Notes under the pieces: generated by a model
The model's database searches: none
Told to the model about the DNA's origin: nothing
The model's input: only the letters and a program-made list of their open reading frames with translations
Part shown: positions 10,078 to 21,669 of the stretch, piece after piece
How positions within the stretch are numbered: position 1 is the first letter of the stretch
Layout: each line of letters opens with the position of its first letter
NCBI GenBank assembly: GCA_027382625.1
Contig: JAJKFJ010021473.1
Location: 124,001 to 188,000 of the forward strand
DNA: 64,000 nucleotides
Direction: 5' to 3'
DNA from: Tetmemena sp. SeJ-2015
Taxonomy: Eukaryota > Ciliophora > Spirotrichea > Sporadotrichida > Oxytrichidae
Position numbers and translations under genes: made by a program

Positions 10078-13000
10078 ATGGGTTAAGTTTGTGTTAAGAA
10101 AGGAGTCGATGTCAAAATGATAAGCCAATATCTACAAATGAATTTAATGATGAATTAATTCTGCAATATCAAGACATCCACTCTATGTTAGACCTGTCAG
10201 TGAACATGAATGATATATCTCTGAGCTAGGGCAAGAATCTATCTACCAATATGGGGTCGCGCTCCCCGCTAAAGGCAAGAAAAAGAACCAATCCCTTACT
10301 ACAGGAGGGAGACCTGGCACTTACCCACACCAGAAGAAAGTCAGTCTTCGCAAGTGAATAGAAACATTCACTAGCAAAATTGAATATGATTGCAGCATAA
10401 TCGTGCAAATTATATTTGATTGGAGTGGTCATACTTCTCAGTTGTTGGAACATACTTCGGATGTAAAGGTGGAGGACTTCGATGATATCAACTAGAAATT
10501 TTTAGGCTAACCGAGCACCTTACTTAAGCGCTAGCACCTCCGCAATCAAAACGAGAGTGCTCTCAGCAATCAAGAGGATCTCAACCTTAGTCATAAATAA
10601 GCAATTTTTATAGCTTGCTTATATGATAATGATTATTATTTTTGATGTATAGTCGTAAGTGGTGATCGTATCAAGCTGCGGTGTTTGTTGCAGCGTAACT
10701 TTGCAAATTATTTATAATGATTTTGATAGATTTCCATTTATCCTCAGCGCTATAATGAGCGTTTGATGGGTTTGATTTTAATAGTGATTTTAGAGGCTGA
10801 GAATCTGCAGCGAATTCAGCAATTTAAAAAGCGAGTCCGCCGCGTCCGAAGCAAGAAGCTCACACTAAGAGAGGTAAGTAGCTCTGCAAACCTCTAGGCA
10901 TAATAATAAAGAATCTGCAAATGTTCTATAGAGATATCAAGGGAGCAGATTTGCAAATAATATATAATTAAATTTGAACCTGAAAATAATTTCATTCAAA
11001 CACCTCAAATCAATCATAATAACTAATATCAGAAAGAAATACTTTGATATAATAATTTCTTCAAACTATATTGAGAATTTACTTCTCTCATTTTGTTCAT
11101 AGTTTTAATTATACATTAATATAATAAGCAGAAACTGATTTTTTATAATCTATTTTAGCTTATTTTATCTCGTTCCATTTAAAATTGAAGAATAATAATT
11201 TCGATAGGTTAGCGAGGGAGGTCTTCCAGGAGTGAACCAAACTGTGAACGAGGGCAATTAGTTCCAAAAACTCACAAAGATATCTATAGTTGCTTAAAAT
11301 AGCTTCTATTTCATTTGTAAACTATGCTAATCAAACTGCGAGCAACAGCCCAGAGAAAAGATTCAAACTTAGCAAATCAAACCTATAACAGCCTCTTTCT
11401 TAAACCAAACAAGATCCCAACATCAAAGCCTTCAAATTTGGTGCTCCCTCTGTCAGCTCCCTAACTCGCTAGTCAGATATGAACTAGTCAGGCAGCATGT
11501 ATCCTCAAGAGAGTGCCACCCAAATCAAGTCGGTTAATAATCTACAGTCAGACCATTTAAATTCTTACCAAAAGCATTATTTAAGATGCAATCTAAATCT
11601 ATATCTAATTTTGGTTGTAAGCAAAACGCCGGACACTCTTCCAATTATAACTCAACCAATATAACTGAATCTTACAATCGCGGCAACAGTATGATGAGTA
11701 ATCCAATGGCTCTTGGTTAGCAAAGCCAAGGCAATATCTAAGGGGGTGCTTATAATTCGAACACTTCTGGAGGAGCAGCTGCTTCAGCTACCAATAATAG
11801 TGATTAGTCTCAACTGGCATAATCAAACCACAGTCTTAGTTTTCAATATCTACTTTCTAATTCTTGTTATTTGTCCCCTTCTTTAAAAGCCTTTTTCAGA
11901 GAGGTCTAAAGCGAAGATCCTGCACCAGAAGAATATCTCTACTTAAAATGTGGGTGGCGGGAGTAAACTATATCCCATCTTAGAAGAAGTTCAGAAGCAA
12001 GATAACTCAAGAAACCTTGCTCCTTAAGACCCTAATCTCGAACAGCAGCAACTAGAGGTAATAAAATGTATATTTTTCTTTGTTGAGGCTGAGGGAGCTG
12101 ATTATCAACTTCCGCTCCACAAACGCACTAAATCAACAAATGACACTATTCAATAAGATGCTTATAAAAGATAGTTTAAATTGTAGTATTCCTGGAGTGT
12201 TATAGAGGAGAGGCTCCCAGACGAAAAGAGTAGTTATCATCAAGAAAATAATTAAGACCACGACAAACAATAACACCGACAGCAACTCTAATGGCGGGGT
12301 ACCACTTGCAGGCTAGCAGTACTCCCTCACTTAAAATCCTTCTGCTAATAACTACTTATTATCTATCTTTTGAATAACAGCAGTGGAAATAATACTTAAT
12401 AAACTCTCATTGATAATGAATTTATTATTTGCTTGTTTTTGTTTCATTTTAGCAAAAATATGCTTCCCAAGACGGTCAGAGTATCAAATAGCATCCCTAA
12501 TCTAACTTGCCACCGGGCCCCAATTAAGAACTAACGCAGAGCAAACTTTAATTGAATCTGTTGGATCCGCCTAAAGAACGCAAACCTCGAAGAGAGACCA
12601 CGAGGAGCAGTAAAAACAAGTCTATATCTCAGTAGCTGCAGAGTTAGTTTCAGCAACCAACTTATGAGCAGCAGCAGTAAATGAATCAGTCAGGTACTCC
12701 TCAAATCCTGCTTAATTTTATTATAGAGATACAGAGGGAACTCAATAGTCTAATACATGAGACAGGAAACGATAATGGTAAGAGCAAAAAGTTTTAAATT
12801 TTAATAGAAGAGGGAGAGCCCATGAAATACTGCCTTGGTGAGCTAATTGGAACAGGAGCCTATGGTAAAGTATACCAGGGGCTGGACATGTCATCAGGTT
12901 AGCTATTAGCCATAAAATAAATCAAAGTAAGCAAAGATAGAAGTGTTTATTTTCATAAGCCCGAATCCCTCTATTTAAATATCATCAGTCATTTTGACTT

Positions 13001-15122
13001 AGAAAATAGAATATTTATTTCAGATAAAATATTATAGCTATTCATTTATTTAATTAAAGTAAAATATATTCATTAGGGTAAAGTAGCTAATATTTTGTTA
13101 ATTGTTTACAAAAATTGATTTGCTTCAGTTTTATAAATAATTTTTGAATTTTGAGTTGTGGGAGCTTTAACTTTTAGATATTAAGCTACGCCGATTATGA
13201 AAATAAATAGAAGAGGACAAGTGCTGATATAAGAAATATAAATTTCTTAGTACTCTCATATACCAGTCAACCACTTATCCTTTAGCGTAAATATACATAA
13301 TTAAATTGATTTATGAGCTAATAATATATCTGAGGATTCTCCCAAGCCCATCAAAAATGAGCGTCCAGGACTAATCACTAATGATTTCTGTAGTTTTCCC
13401 TAAAGCCAGAAGCTCTGAAGCGGGAGGTCAGAGCCATAAAGCACGAAATATCTCTTCTCCGTGAGCTGTACCACCCAAATATAGTGAAATACTACAACAC
13501 AGAGATTTCTCAAGATGGAGATGGCGTTGACATTTTATTGGAGTTCGTGCCCGGTGGATCAATAAGACAACTATTGGATAAATTTCTTGCCTTTGACGAG
13601 CGTTTGGTTAAAATATACACTCGCTAGATGCTAGAGGGGCTGCACTACTTGCATGAAAATGATATTATACACAGAGATCTCAAATGCGCTAATGTATTTG
13701 CAAATATTACATAATTCTTCTTAAATGTTCTTGTGGACAATATGGGAGTGGTAAAGCTTTCGGATTTTGGAGCATCAAAGAAGATTATCATGACTCTTGA
13801 CCACAACGGCGACTATACCAGTGATAATCTTTCAAAATCTGTGATCGGATCTCCATATTGGATGGCTCCTGAGATTATGCAAAAAATCGGCCATGGCAAG
13901 CCCGCTGACTTATGGAGTCTCGGCTGCTGTGTGATTGAGATGCTAACATCGAAGCCACCTTGGATCGAATACGGTAAAGATGCAAAAACTATAATGAATG
14001 TGATAAAGAACACAAGATCACCGCCCAAGTACCCTGAAAACATATCTAAAGAGTGCAAAGAATTCTTAGATTACTGCTTTGAGATGGATCAAAAGATTAG
14101 GCCTACCGCTTAGGAGCTCCTCTTTCACCCTTTCGTTCTAAGTAAGTCATAGCCATTTATAAATAACCATTCTTTAGTGAAAAATCCCAAGGCTCTGCAA
14201 GAGAGTATGGAACTAGCGAAATTGATGCAAAGCAGGATCTCTCAGGTCAGCATGAACTCCGCCTTTATGAAGTCTTTCTAGTCAAATGGATTCTAAGGCT
14301 TCCATGGGCACACTCCTTTTTCGAAAAGCATAACAGCGTGCAGTCTTTCAATTTTAACTCCTAACTCAATATGGCTTAATTCCTGTAAAACCACCAATAG
14401 ATGGCAGCCGCTCAAGCTTATTTCTATTCATATTAGATGACTATGATTTGCATTTATTAAGCAACGGCGAAGAACTATCTTGAAGCTCCTCAATTGGGAT
14501 ACGGTGTTAACTTCGGCGCAAGTATCAATAGCATAAACAGCGTGATGTTGGGACTCGACCCGAGTCTGTAAATACAAAGCATAGCTCACGGTAGTAACGC
14601 CAATTTTACACCAAATCACAAGTCTCCTAGATTAATTTTCTGTTCTCATTTTTTTTTTCTCCTCACAACTATACAGGCAAGAACCATCTTTCTACTTTCG
14701 CTGAGAAGCTAAAGTAAGCACACGACCACTAAAGAAATCAGAGAAACTAAGTTGCAGCCTAAAACTGGGCTCGCCACAACTCAATGAACCCACCTGCTTC
14801 AAACCAGTAGTAGAGCAACTATAATTTCAGCTCCACTTTAAATATGAGCAATCAGTAAGTTAGCTAACAGCACCCTGGGAAACTCAACCTAAGTCAAATC
14901 AGCAACCTTAACACCAACTATAATCCTATGGCTGACAAAAATGTAAATAATAGCAATCACATATTATAATCTTTTTTTGGTATTTTCTTTTTATATTGAA
15001 GGTTCTCATATTTATTTGTGAAGGCTTTGAGCTCTTAAAAGAAAACTCCTAGCAAGCAGACTCCTCATAAATTTGAACCTGTACTAAACAGGACTGCAAA
15101 CAAGTTCGGCTTCTAGTTATGA
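10078..15122 (+). CDS. MAPKKK-like (STE11/NPK1-type) protein kinase
   Basis: Seen: after removal of an 11-bp insert the N-terminus is MGQERSRCQNDKP, an apparent N-myristoylation site with a nearby cysteine. A long disordered N-region follows over several exons (one at about 10,794-10,875, KKRVRRVRSKKLTLRE). The kinase domain starts at about 12,825: P-loop GTGAYGKVYQG, AIKQIK lysine, HRDLKCAN catalytic loop, DFGAS Mg loop, GSPYWMAPEIM activation end, DLWSLGCCVIEMLTSKPPW, RPTAQELLFHPF. Known: GTxxWMAPE and KPPW are typical of STE11/MAPKKK kinases. Two IESs split the domain (446 bp after the VAIK exon; 33 bp in HRDLKCAN). The tail is N/Q-rich and ends FGFQL with TGA at 15,120-15,122. Several frame changes in the N-region and tail are unresolved. 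Role inferred: membrane-attached upstream kinase of a MAPK cascade. Confidence 0.85.
10082..10098 (+). other. IES, 11 bp, pointer GTTAAG
   Basis: GTTAAG occurs at 10,082-10,087 and 10,093-10,098, directly after ATG-G. Removal changes the frame so that MGQ continues into the long open frame CQNDKPISTNEFNDELILQY. It is the shortest insert in the set. Confidence 0.65.
12957..13407 (+). other. IES, 446 bp, pointer AAGCC, in kinase domain
   Basis: AAGCC occurs at 12,957-12,961 and 13,403-13,407. The unit of 446 bp is AT-rich with several TGAs. Removal joins AIKQIKVSKDRSVYFHKP to EALKREVRAIKHEISLLREL, as expected between kinase subdomains II and III. It is the longest insert I could define. Confidence 0.7.
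13691..13728 (+). other. IES, 33 bp, pointer AATGT, in catalytic loop
   Basis: AATGT occurs at 13,691-13,695 and 13,724-13,728. The insert is in frame and has no TGA, so it would add 11 residues inside HRDLKCAN-VLVDN, a near-invariant kinase stretch. Removal restores the consensus exactly. It lacks AG at its 3' end, so it is not an intron. Confidence 0.85.
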
Positions 15123-15632
15123 GTTGGCTTTGAAGATATCTTGGCCAATATTTATAAGACTCGGTATACATATATAACTATGATGATTTTGATGATGTTA
15201 AGAGGTAACAATAACTATCAATTTATCAGACTAGAAAAGATTCCAGCAACCTCCATCAAACTTTTCAAATTAACAAGATATTATCACACAAGGATAAATT
15301 AGTTTTAATAATTTGAAGGATTTTAATTGCTTATTGCAATAATTATAAGAATGGTTGATAGAATAAATATGTAAATTATAGTTTAGTAACATTTCTCGCT
15401 ATTCATTTGTTTATATCCCTTTCATCTTACTTTTCTCAGAGCGGAAATAAGCGCAAGAGTATGTAATATATTTAACTAATAAGATTTAAAATAAACCCAA
15501 ACATATTCAAATTGCATCAATATATTTTGTCAATTATTTGTGGTTTAATAATACATTCCTCTCTCAAATATTATTGCTAAATTACTTTGGCATAATTTTA
15601 TCTTGTATTAACTATTGTGATTGTGTAATAAT
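15123..15632. other. AT-rich spacer
   Basis: Between the kinase stop and V-ATPase E. No convincing coding sequence on either strand; several inverted A/T tracts only. Confidence 0.5.
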
Positions 15633-16518
15633 ATGTCATCCCTTGAGACCGATCCATTTGAGCTGAAGCGCATGATGAGACAGGAGGCCCACGAAAAGGC
15701 TTACGAGATTCAAGTGCAGGCTCAGAGACTTTTTGAGAAAGAGAAGGACAAGATCGTGCAGGAGGGTCTTGAAGCTCTCAATACTGAATTCGATAAGAAA
15801 CTTATGAATCTGACCATGAATCTCAATATTGAGCGCTCCACTAAGATCAACCAAACCAGAATCCTTAGAATGACTGAGCGCAACAAGTGCGTTGAAAAGG
15901 TTAAGGAGGAGACTAAGGAGCAACTTCTCAAGACTATTGTCAACCCCACTAACTATCAGTACAAAGGAGCCATCAAGAATATCATCATCCAGGTAAGTTA
16001 AGGCGAAATAAGCGAGGAGCAATAATAAAGATAGATGCATGGAGTGTTATATCTTCTCTATCCATGAACTTTGAGCTAATTTAGCTTCGAAAGCTGTTTA
16101 TCAATAATTTTCTCCTCCTAAAATGCCCTTATACAAACATGATATGACTTCTGATACTTACTCTTCTATTTAGGGCATGATTAAGTTGCTAGAGGCTGAA
16201 GTGCTGATCAAGGCCAGAAAGGAAGATATCGAGCTTGTGAGATCTCTCATCCCCGAATGCGAGCAAGAATTCTAGGCCATTATGGCAAAGGAGGCCTCTG
16301 AATCAGATGTCGAGTATCACACTAAATTGAGATTGCTCGAGGGAGAGTACCTGACTATCGAAGAAGGTGGCGAGTGCGGAGGAGTTGTACTTTACAACCC
16401 CAACAGAAAAATTGTGTGCCCTAACACCATCAAGAGCAGACTCGATCTTTGCTTTGAGGAGCTCCTCCCACACATCAGAAGACTCTTATTCCCTGCCAAG
16501 AAGAATGGAACTAGATGA
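15633..16518 (+). CDS. VMA4: V-type H+-ATPase subunit E
   Basis: Function (known): peripheral stalk subunit of the V-ATPase, joining V1 to Vo in acidic compartments. Seen: exon 1 (15,633-15,992) begins MSSLETDPFELKRMMRQEAH, the family's N-terminal helix, and continues as a long charged coiled coil (KVKEETKEQLLKTI). A GT-AG intron (15,993-16,173) follows. Exon 2 encodes LLEAEVLIKARKEDIELVRS, GGVVLYNPNRKIVCPNTIKSRLDL and EELLPHIRRLLFP, all hallmark subunit E segments, ending in TGA 16,516-16,518. Length (about 234 residues) is normal. ATG 15,633 is chosen because it starts the conserved helix. No IES is evident: this is one of the few uninterrupted genes here. Confidence 0.95.
15993..16173 (+). 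other. GT-AG intron in V-ATPase E
   Basis: Donor GTAAGT and acceptor CTATTTAG. Splicing joins IIIQ to GMIKLLEAEV in frame. The 181 nt are AT-rich with no internal feature seen. Confidence 0.85.
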
Positions 16519-16817
16519 ACACAGAAAGGGAAAGCAGCTAATCCAATATTTGAGAAATTATCGAGAGACAAACTTCTCGTATTTATTTTCTAATCAGAGA
16601 AGAGTAATTTAAGCTGCAATTCATAAATTCATTCAGATATTCTCTGCATGCTTGAGTGAGAGAACTAATAAGAAATTTCAATCTTAAAATAGCTCAGTTC
16701 TTTTATAAGGGTTGCATTTAGTGTACAGCTGATTTATACTATTTATAATTAGGACACTTTTTAATCCTTTGTGCCAATAATTTAGACTCTCTGTCTATGG
16801 AGTTACTTACACTCAAT
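16519..16817. other. AT-rich convergent spacer
   Basis: Lies between two converging genes; no coding sequence or repeat noticed. Confidence 0.5.
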
Positions 16818-19406
16818 TTAAAACAGATTGATTGAGAAAAAAAAATTCAAGATATTTATTACACTATTAGATCCTTGATTGAATACGTTAACTGATGGTT
16901 CGTCTATCAAATCATTTACGATTTGAACTGCAACATCAGGATTGATGTGCAGGAAGACTTGAACATCGATGTCTCTGACTTGCTTTTGAGCACTCTTGAG
17001 AATTTCAATGCACTCATTCATGTCAGAGTAAAGTTCCTCTCCACACCTGATAAGTTCCTTAGAGAAAGAGAGATAGAAGTGCAGAGAGTAGGGCGCCTTA
17101 GTCAGCTCCTCGTATACTTTCAAGAAAAAGTGGTCAAGAGATATTTTCCTATTCATGACTCTTTCCTCTGCTTCATCATCTCCATTTTATTGCTCTTATG
17201 TCAAAAATGTATATTAAAGTTTAGGATAATGTCAATTAGGAGTTGAGCTCGTCTAAATATTCTTTCTTTTGCTAGAGAATATGCAAGATGAAGGAAAACC
17301 GGTACTGATAAGACATGGACTCGAAAATAGTTTTGACCGTAGCAGATTAGAAAATCAGGGATATGTAGTCAGTAGAATCGTTTCGCATTATCAACTTATA
17401 ATTTATCTAATTAGCAAAAATGTATGATAGGATTATAAATACAGATTCGAAGCTATCTTCATCCCACAAATAGCTAAGTTCACACCAGAAGTAAGTGAGC
17501 ATCGCTTAGTCTTGCTTTTAAACGCTCACGAATAGAGGAAATATCCTACTAAAGGTTTATGTGTTAGGTAGTCCAGGAATCTTCAGCAACTTCTTTTAAT
17601 TTGCCAAAGAAGAATTCAAAAGATGCTTAAGTAGTTCAAGATTTCCATTATAAAGGGCAAAAGTAACAGGATTCCATTTATTAGTTTCACAGGAATCGTC
17701 TTGGAAATCTTAGCCTAACTAATTTCTTATTGCTTTTTCATCCCTCGCTGCTAATGTTCTAACAAGCTATAAATTATCATCAAGTCCCTTTACTTGCATC
17801 ATCTATAGCTAAACTAGATAGCTTGACTTCTTGAGCTCTTCAACAAAATTTTTGAACTCTTAGCTCTTAGACTTCGGGTTTTTGGCAATTTTGAGTAAAT
17901 GAAGGTTTGAAGTTTTAAGGAACTCTTTTGGACTCATCTGGCTGCCTATGTTTTAAATGTTCTCTATGATTTCATTAAGTAAATAGCCAACCTCTGGAGT
18001 TAGCTTATCTTTAAGTTTGTTTATCCTATTAACATCATAATAATCGAGTGGATCTTCTATACCCTCCGAAATCAGAAAAGCTATGTAGTCAAAGTCATTT
18101 ATTGATTAAAAGGTAGATTAGACTAGAGCTTCATTTTCCGAGTGATCCTCAAAAACAAGGAAAAATAGAAAGAAGCCAGAATAGGGAGGGAGTGAAAGTT
18201 CCTAATAAAAAGCTATTAGGATAGGTTCGGGGAGTTACTCTGCATTTCTGGCTAACTCATAAATCCATTCCTTTCTCTTCTTGATTGAGAGAGAACCAAT
18301 AAAGCTATGAGCAGTTCTTGATCTCAAAATTACTTGAATTAGCTAGGACCACATCTACAAGAAAGTTTTGAAGTTTGAACTCTCTTGATTGCCATTTTGA
18401 AACCATTCTTATACATCAAGAAATAGTCGATCATTGAGCAGCATGTTTATACATTTGCTTGGCCAAACCTTATAACCTTCGTCTAGTAGAAATTTGAGGA
18501 TAGCTGAATTCCTTCTGTCATAAGCAAGAAGCAAAGACATGAGCTTATCTTCTGGGTATCGATCACTGTTTACTGGATCTTTTTCATGATCAGCATTACA
18601 CTTTTTACTTGTAAGATAGATGTTAACTTTCATCTCCTTTATGAAGTACTTTACCAGTTCAAAGTTTTGATAGTAGACAGCAAAGTGAAGGGGATTCCAC
18701 ATTACTGTTTCAACTTATCCATTTTCAAATTCGATATCTTCTATAGTCATGTTTAGACCTCTTATGCCTACTATCTATGTGTAGTTATTTTCTATAATCA
18801 GCTCCTTAACTTTTTGAGTGTTTCCATTAATTATAGCTTAGAGAATTTCCAGCTAAGTTTTAAGTTATAGCGGCAAGTTAATGAGAGAAAAGTCTCCCAT
18901 ATTGGAGTAAAAGGAACCCTTATTACTTGATCTAGCAGAGGGCGGTCTAAAGTTTCTCCCTTAATCTGCCATCATCATTAATTTCCCGATATCTTGAGGC
19001 AAGTTATTAGCATCTACCATTAAACATGCACATATAAATGCAAAAGCTTCATTTAATTTAAGCTACTTTACTATTTCTATGTCCTCTGGTTGATTTATTC
19101 CATTCTTGTTACTTTAAAAATAACAGCTTTCTTTAAAATTAACTGCTCTATTTCCCATTTTACTAATTTGCTTTTCCAACCGGCCGAGCTCCCTTGAGAT
19201 CCTTCTACTATGATTATCCTCCTTACCCTTAGAAGTTAGGTCCTCTTTTTTTAAAATCACTAAATATAAATGAGTCCTTGCTAGCCTCCACTTCCCATTC
19301 CACCATCTCCTTATTGATTCATCTTGTTAGAAGGAAGCATATTAGGTCTCAAAGGCCGAGGCTGATTTGAAGATTAGGGACTCTTTATAGATTAGCAGCA
19401 ACCCAT
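16818..19406 (-). CDS. Ankyrin-repeat protein with N-terminal MGCC
   Basis: Seen: the start at 19,406 gives MGCCQSIKSPQSSNQPRP, an apparent dual acylation signal (Gly2 plus Cys3/Cys4). Later segments are WNPLHFAVYYQNFELVKYFI, LLAYDRRNSAILKFLLDEGY and similar ankyrin-type helices spread down to about 17,500. A C-terminal block (about 16,820-17,156) reads SLDHFFLKVYEELTKAPYS. Known: ankyrin repeats bind proteins; MGCC-type N-termini anchor at membranes. The frame changes several times. One candidate insert lies between GTCCT repeats (19,240 and 19,274), but I could not confirm its junction. The C-terminal end is uncertain because TGA in the clear frame is not reached cleanly. Confidence 0.6.
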
Positions 19407-19572
19407 TTTTAGCTGAGAATAAACACTATTTTAATAATTTATGAAGAGAGAAACAATTTATGCTAAATTTAACTTTATCAACTAAGCCATCAATTAACTG
19501 ATACTTATTCAAATACAATAGTCAACTATTTACATTAAAAGCATATCATTAATTTCAAACTCAAAAGATCTA

Positions 19573-20578
19573 TCATGTTGCTCCTTTCTTTTTCTCGAGC
19601 CCGATGTCTCTTGTAGCGAGGAACCTCTTGTCGAGATCAAAATACTTTATGAGTTCCTTCTCGTTGTAATCATTTGCATGAATGGATTTCCCTGTCTTGA
19701 GATCGAGCAGAGGGAATCTCAAATACTCAACTCCATCTTCAAAGAGAATTACTGCTGGTAAGTGTCCTGCAAAACCAGTGGTGCTCACTTTATAGTTCCT
19801 CACTACACTATCTACTTCATTTATATTCAGCTCACCAAACCTCAACTAGCTAGTATTGAATATTAAGATATCCCATAACATTCTAATTGAAGCAACTAAA
19901 TTGATAATAGTGTATTTGGCAGCCCATTTTGCCCATATTGAATAAGTGTGATAGCAGTTGTCATTCCAGGTAGCATTAAAAATGACCATGGTGCTATATG
20001 TCTTACTGAAGTCCTTGTTATTATTTAGCTGCTACTTTTAAGCGACTTTGTAAGGTGGAGTCTCTTTGAGTGTTTTCGGGTAATTGGAGCCTGGCTTGTG
20101 AATGAATTCTAGGAATTAGTCTTAGGTTCTAATCTTATGAAGGAGAGTGTGCCCTTCATAGCGAGGATTAGTAAGTACCACCCATAGAATGATCACATAT
20201 ATAGTGTAGTAGACTGCAAACCTCACATCAGCAAATGAAAAGAGAAGAATGGCTGCTAGTTTTCCATAGTTGAAAGTTTGGTTTATGAAAAGTTCCCAAG
20301 TGCTGCATTTTCTAGCCTTGATGAGCATATACACTCCGAACAAAGTCAAAATACTCATCTCCCTGTCATATAATTACATTCAAACAAAAACTACTTGTTT
20401 ATTCATCACCTATGAACAATTAGCTGCTCATGTTCTTTGAATGCTACTTGAGGCCGAAGTATCTGCTTGCGGGGTATATTATTAAAGCAATTAGATTGAA
20501 GATGAAGTATGAGGAAAATAGGACATAGCTCAAGCCAATCCCTGCACTTTTCCTTCCACTTGTACTGTTACCAAGCAT
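19573..20578 (-). CDS. TMX2: TMX2-like transmembrane thioredoxin-related protein
   Basis: Known: TMX2 is an ER/mitochondria-contact membrane protein with a degenerate thioredoxin domain. Seen: start at 20,578 (MLGNSTSGRKSAG), then hydrophobic segments LSYVLFSSYFIFNLIALIIY, LTLFGVYMLIKARKC and VYYTIYVIILWVVL. The luminal or cytosolic thioredoxin fold follows: MVIFNATWNDNCYHTYSIWAKWAAKY, RFGELNINEVDSVVRNYKVST, LPAVILFEDGVEYLRFP. It ends DIGLEKKKGAT with TGA at 19,573. The active site is WNDNC (a single Cys), as in TMX2. A GT-AG intron of about 46 nt (about 20,360-20,410) and a 57-bp IES (19,851-19,911) interrupt it. The lysine-rich end (EKKKGAT) may be an ER-retention tail (inference). Confidence 0.85.
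19851..19911 (-). other. IES, 57 bp, pointer ACTA, in TMX2
   Basis: TAGT (ACTA on the gene strand) occurs at 19,851-19,854 and 19,908-19,911. The insert is in frame and would add 19 hydrophobic residues between WAAKYT and LRFGEL, where TMX2 homologues have only a few residues. Removal gives AKYTSQLRFGEL. Confidence 0.75.
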
Positions 20579-20902
20579 TTATTGAATAATATTATTCTTG
20601 AATCCAATCAGCGGCTACAATAACACTAGCAAATCTATCTAAAATATGCAGATAAGGGCTTAAATTGATTTATTCAAGTTAAAGATGCTTCTAATTTGAA
20701 TATGAGAATCGTCTTTGAAATAATAATAATTTGAATATGAAATCAAGCAGCCAAATTCAAGGCTCGGCACATCCTGCCGACGCCAAATAATTATTTTCTT
20801 TAATTTTGCCAACAACTTACCCCCTTCCAACACCTCGTTTTCTTCAAGTCAAACTTATTACTATTGCGTAATGCCGGGAAATTATCCAAGTAATTATATG
20901 TC
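20579..20902. other. Divergent spacer
   Basis: Lies between the TMX2 start (minus) and the next gene (plus), so it should hold both promoters. AT-rich apart from about 20,755-20,790. No motif I can name. Confidence 0.4.
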
Positions 20903-21655
20903 ATGAATAAGAGAGGAAACTGGGTTGAGGTATGAATGTTTCCAAATCAATATTCTTCCCTAATTAGCCAGAATAACACTTATGAATAGGTAAATCAAGA
21001 TGAAAATTATTAATAACTTAAATTAAAGAATTATAACCATTCTAAAGTATAACAAAATAGAATAAAAATAGATTAAGAAATTGTAATGAAAGTGCTATCA
21101 TTTCCTACTTAAACTGACGACATAAATGTGCTTTTGACGGGAGTACTAGCGGGTACTGTTCTAGAGCTTTTATCAAACATAAATGCAGTGAATGAGCCTA
21201 TAAAATACTACTGTGCTGGTGAATTAGGATAATTTATGACATAATCTGCTGCAATAAGCAGTTATCTGTGGAGGTTCTACGAAGACTAGAGCAGTTTTGT
21301 CAACTTATATCTCTCTTACCCAGCTATTTTTCATTGCTTTCTAGCGGTCTAAAATCTTTACGAAAAGTGCTTTACAAGTCAAAATAACCAGTTCACTATG
21401 AATCTAGAAGAGATTTAAGATAAAGGATTAGTGAGCGCAACAGGAATAGACTGGCTAGATAAGACACTTTCATTTATTCAATCGATTTACATAGATGTTC
21501 TGCAAGTGGCTGCAGATATATACACTACTATACTACGCTATCAAAAGGATCAATACATCGATTTAGGATTTTTCATTTCTAAAACTACAATAAACTTGAT
21601 ATTCGATTTGAAATACCATATATTTGGCTTTCCTCAAACACTTTGTTTTTTTTAA
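20903..21655 (+). CDS. Unknown protein
   Basis: A short 5' exon may start at 20,903 (MNKRGNWVE, followed by GTATGA). The well-supported part begins near 21,086 and stays open for about 570 bases: VLSFPTQTDDINVLLTGVLAGTVLELL, YYCAGELGQFMTQSAAISSYLWRFYED, TGIDWLDKTLSFIQSIYIDVLQVAADIY. It looks globular and helical, without signal peptide or clear membrane span. No family is recognised. The end is unclear: the open frame runs into the antisense of the converging gene at 21,670, so the true TGA is probably behind an undetected intron or IES. Confidence 0.45.
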
Positions 21656-21669
21656 TTTTTGATCAAATT

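Noticed and set aside
15636..16040. Minus-strand open frame opposite V-ATPase E
   Set aside because: Shadow of a confidently identified gene.
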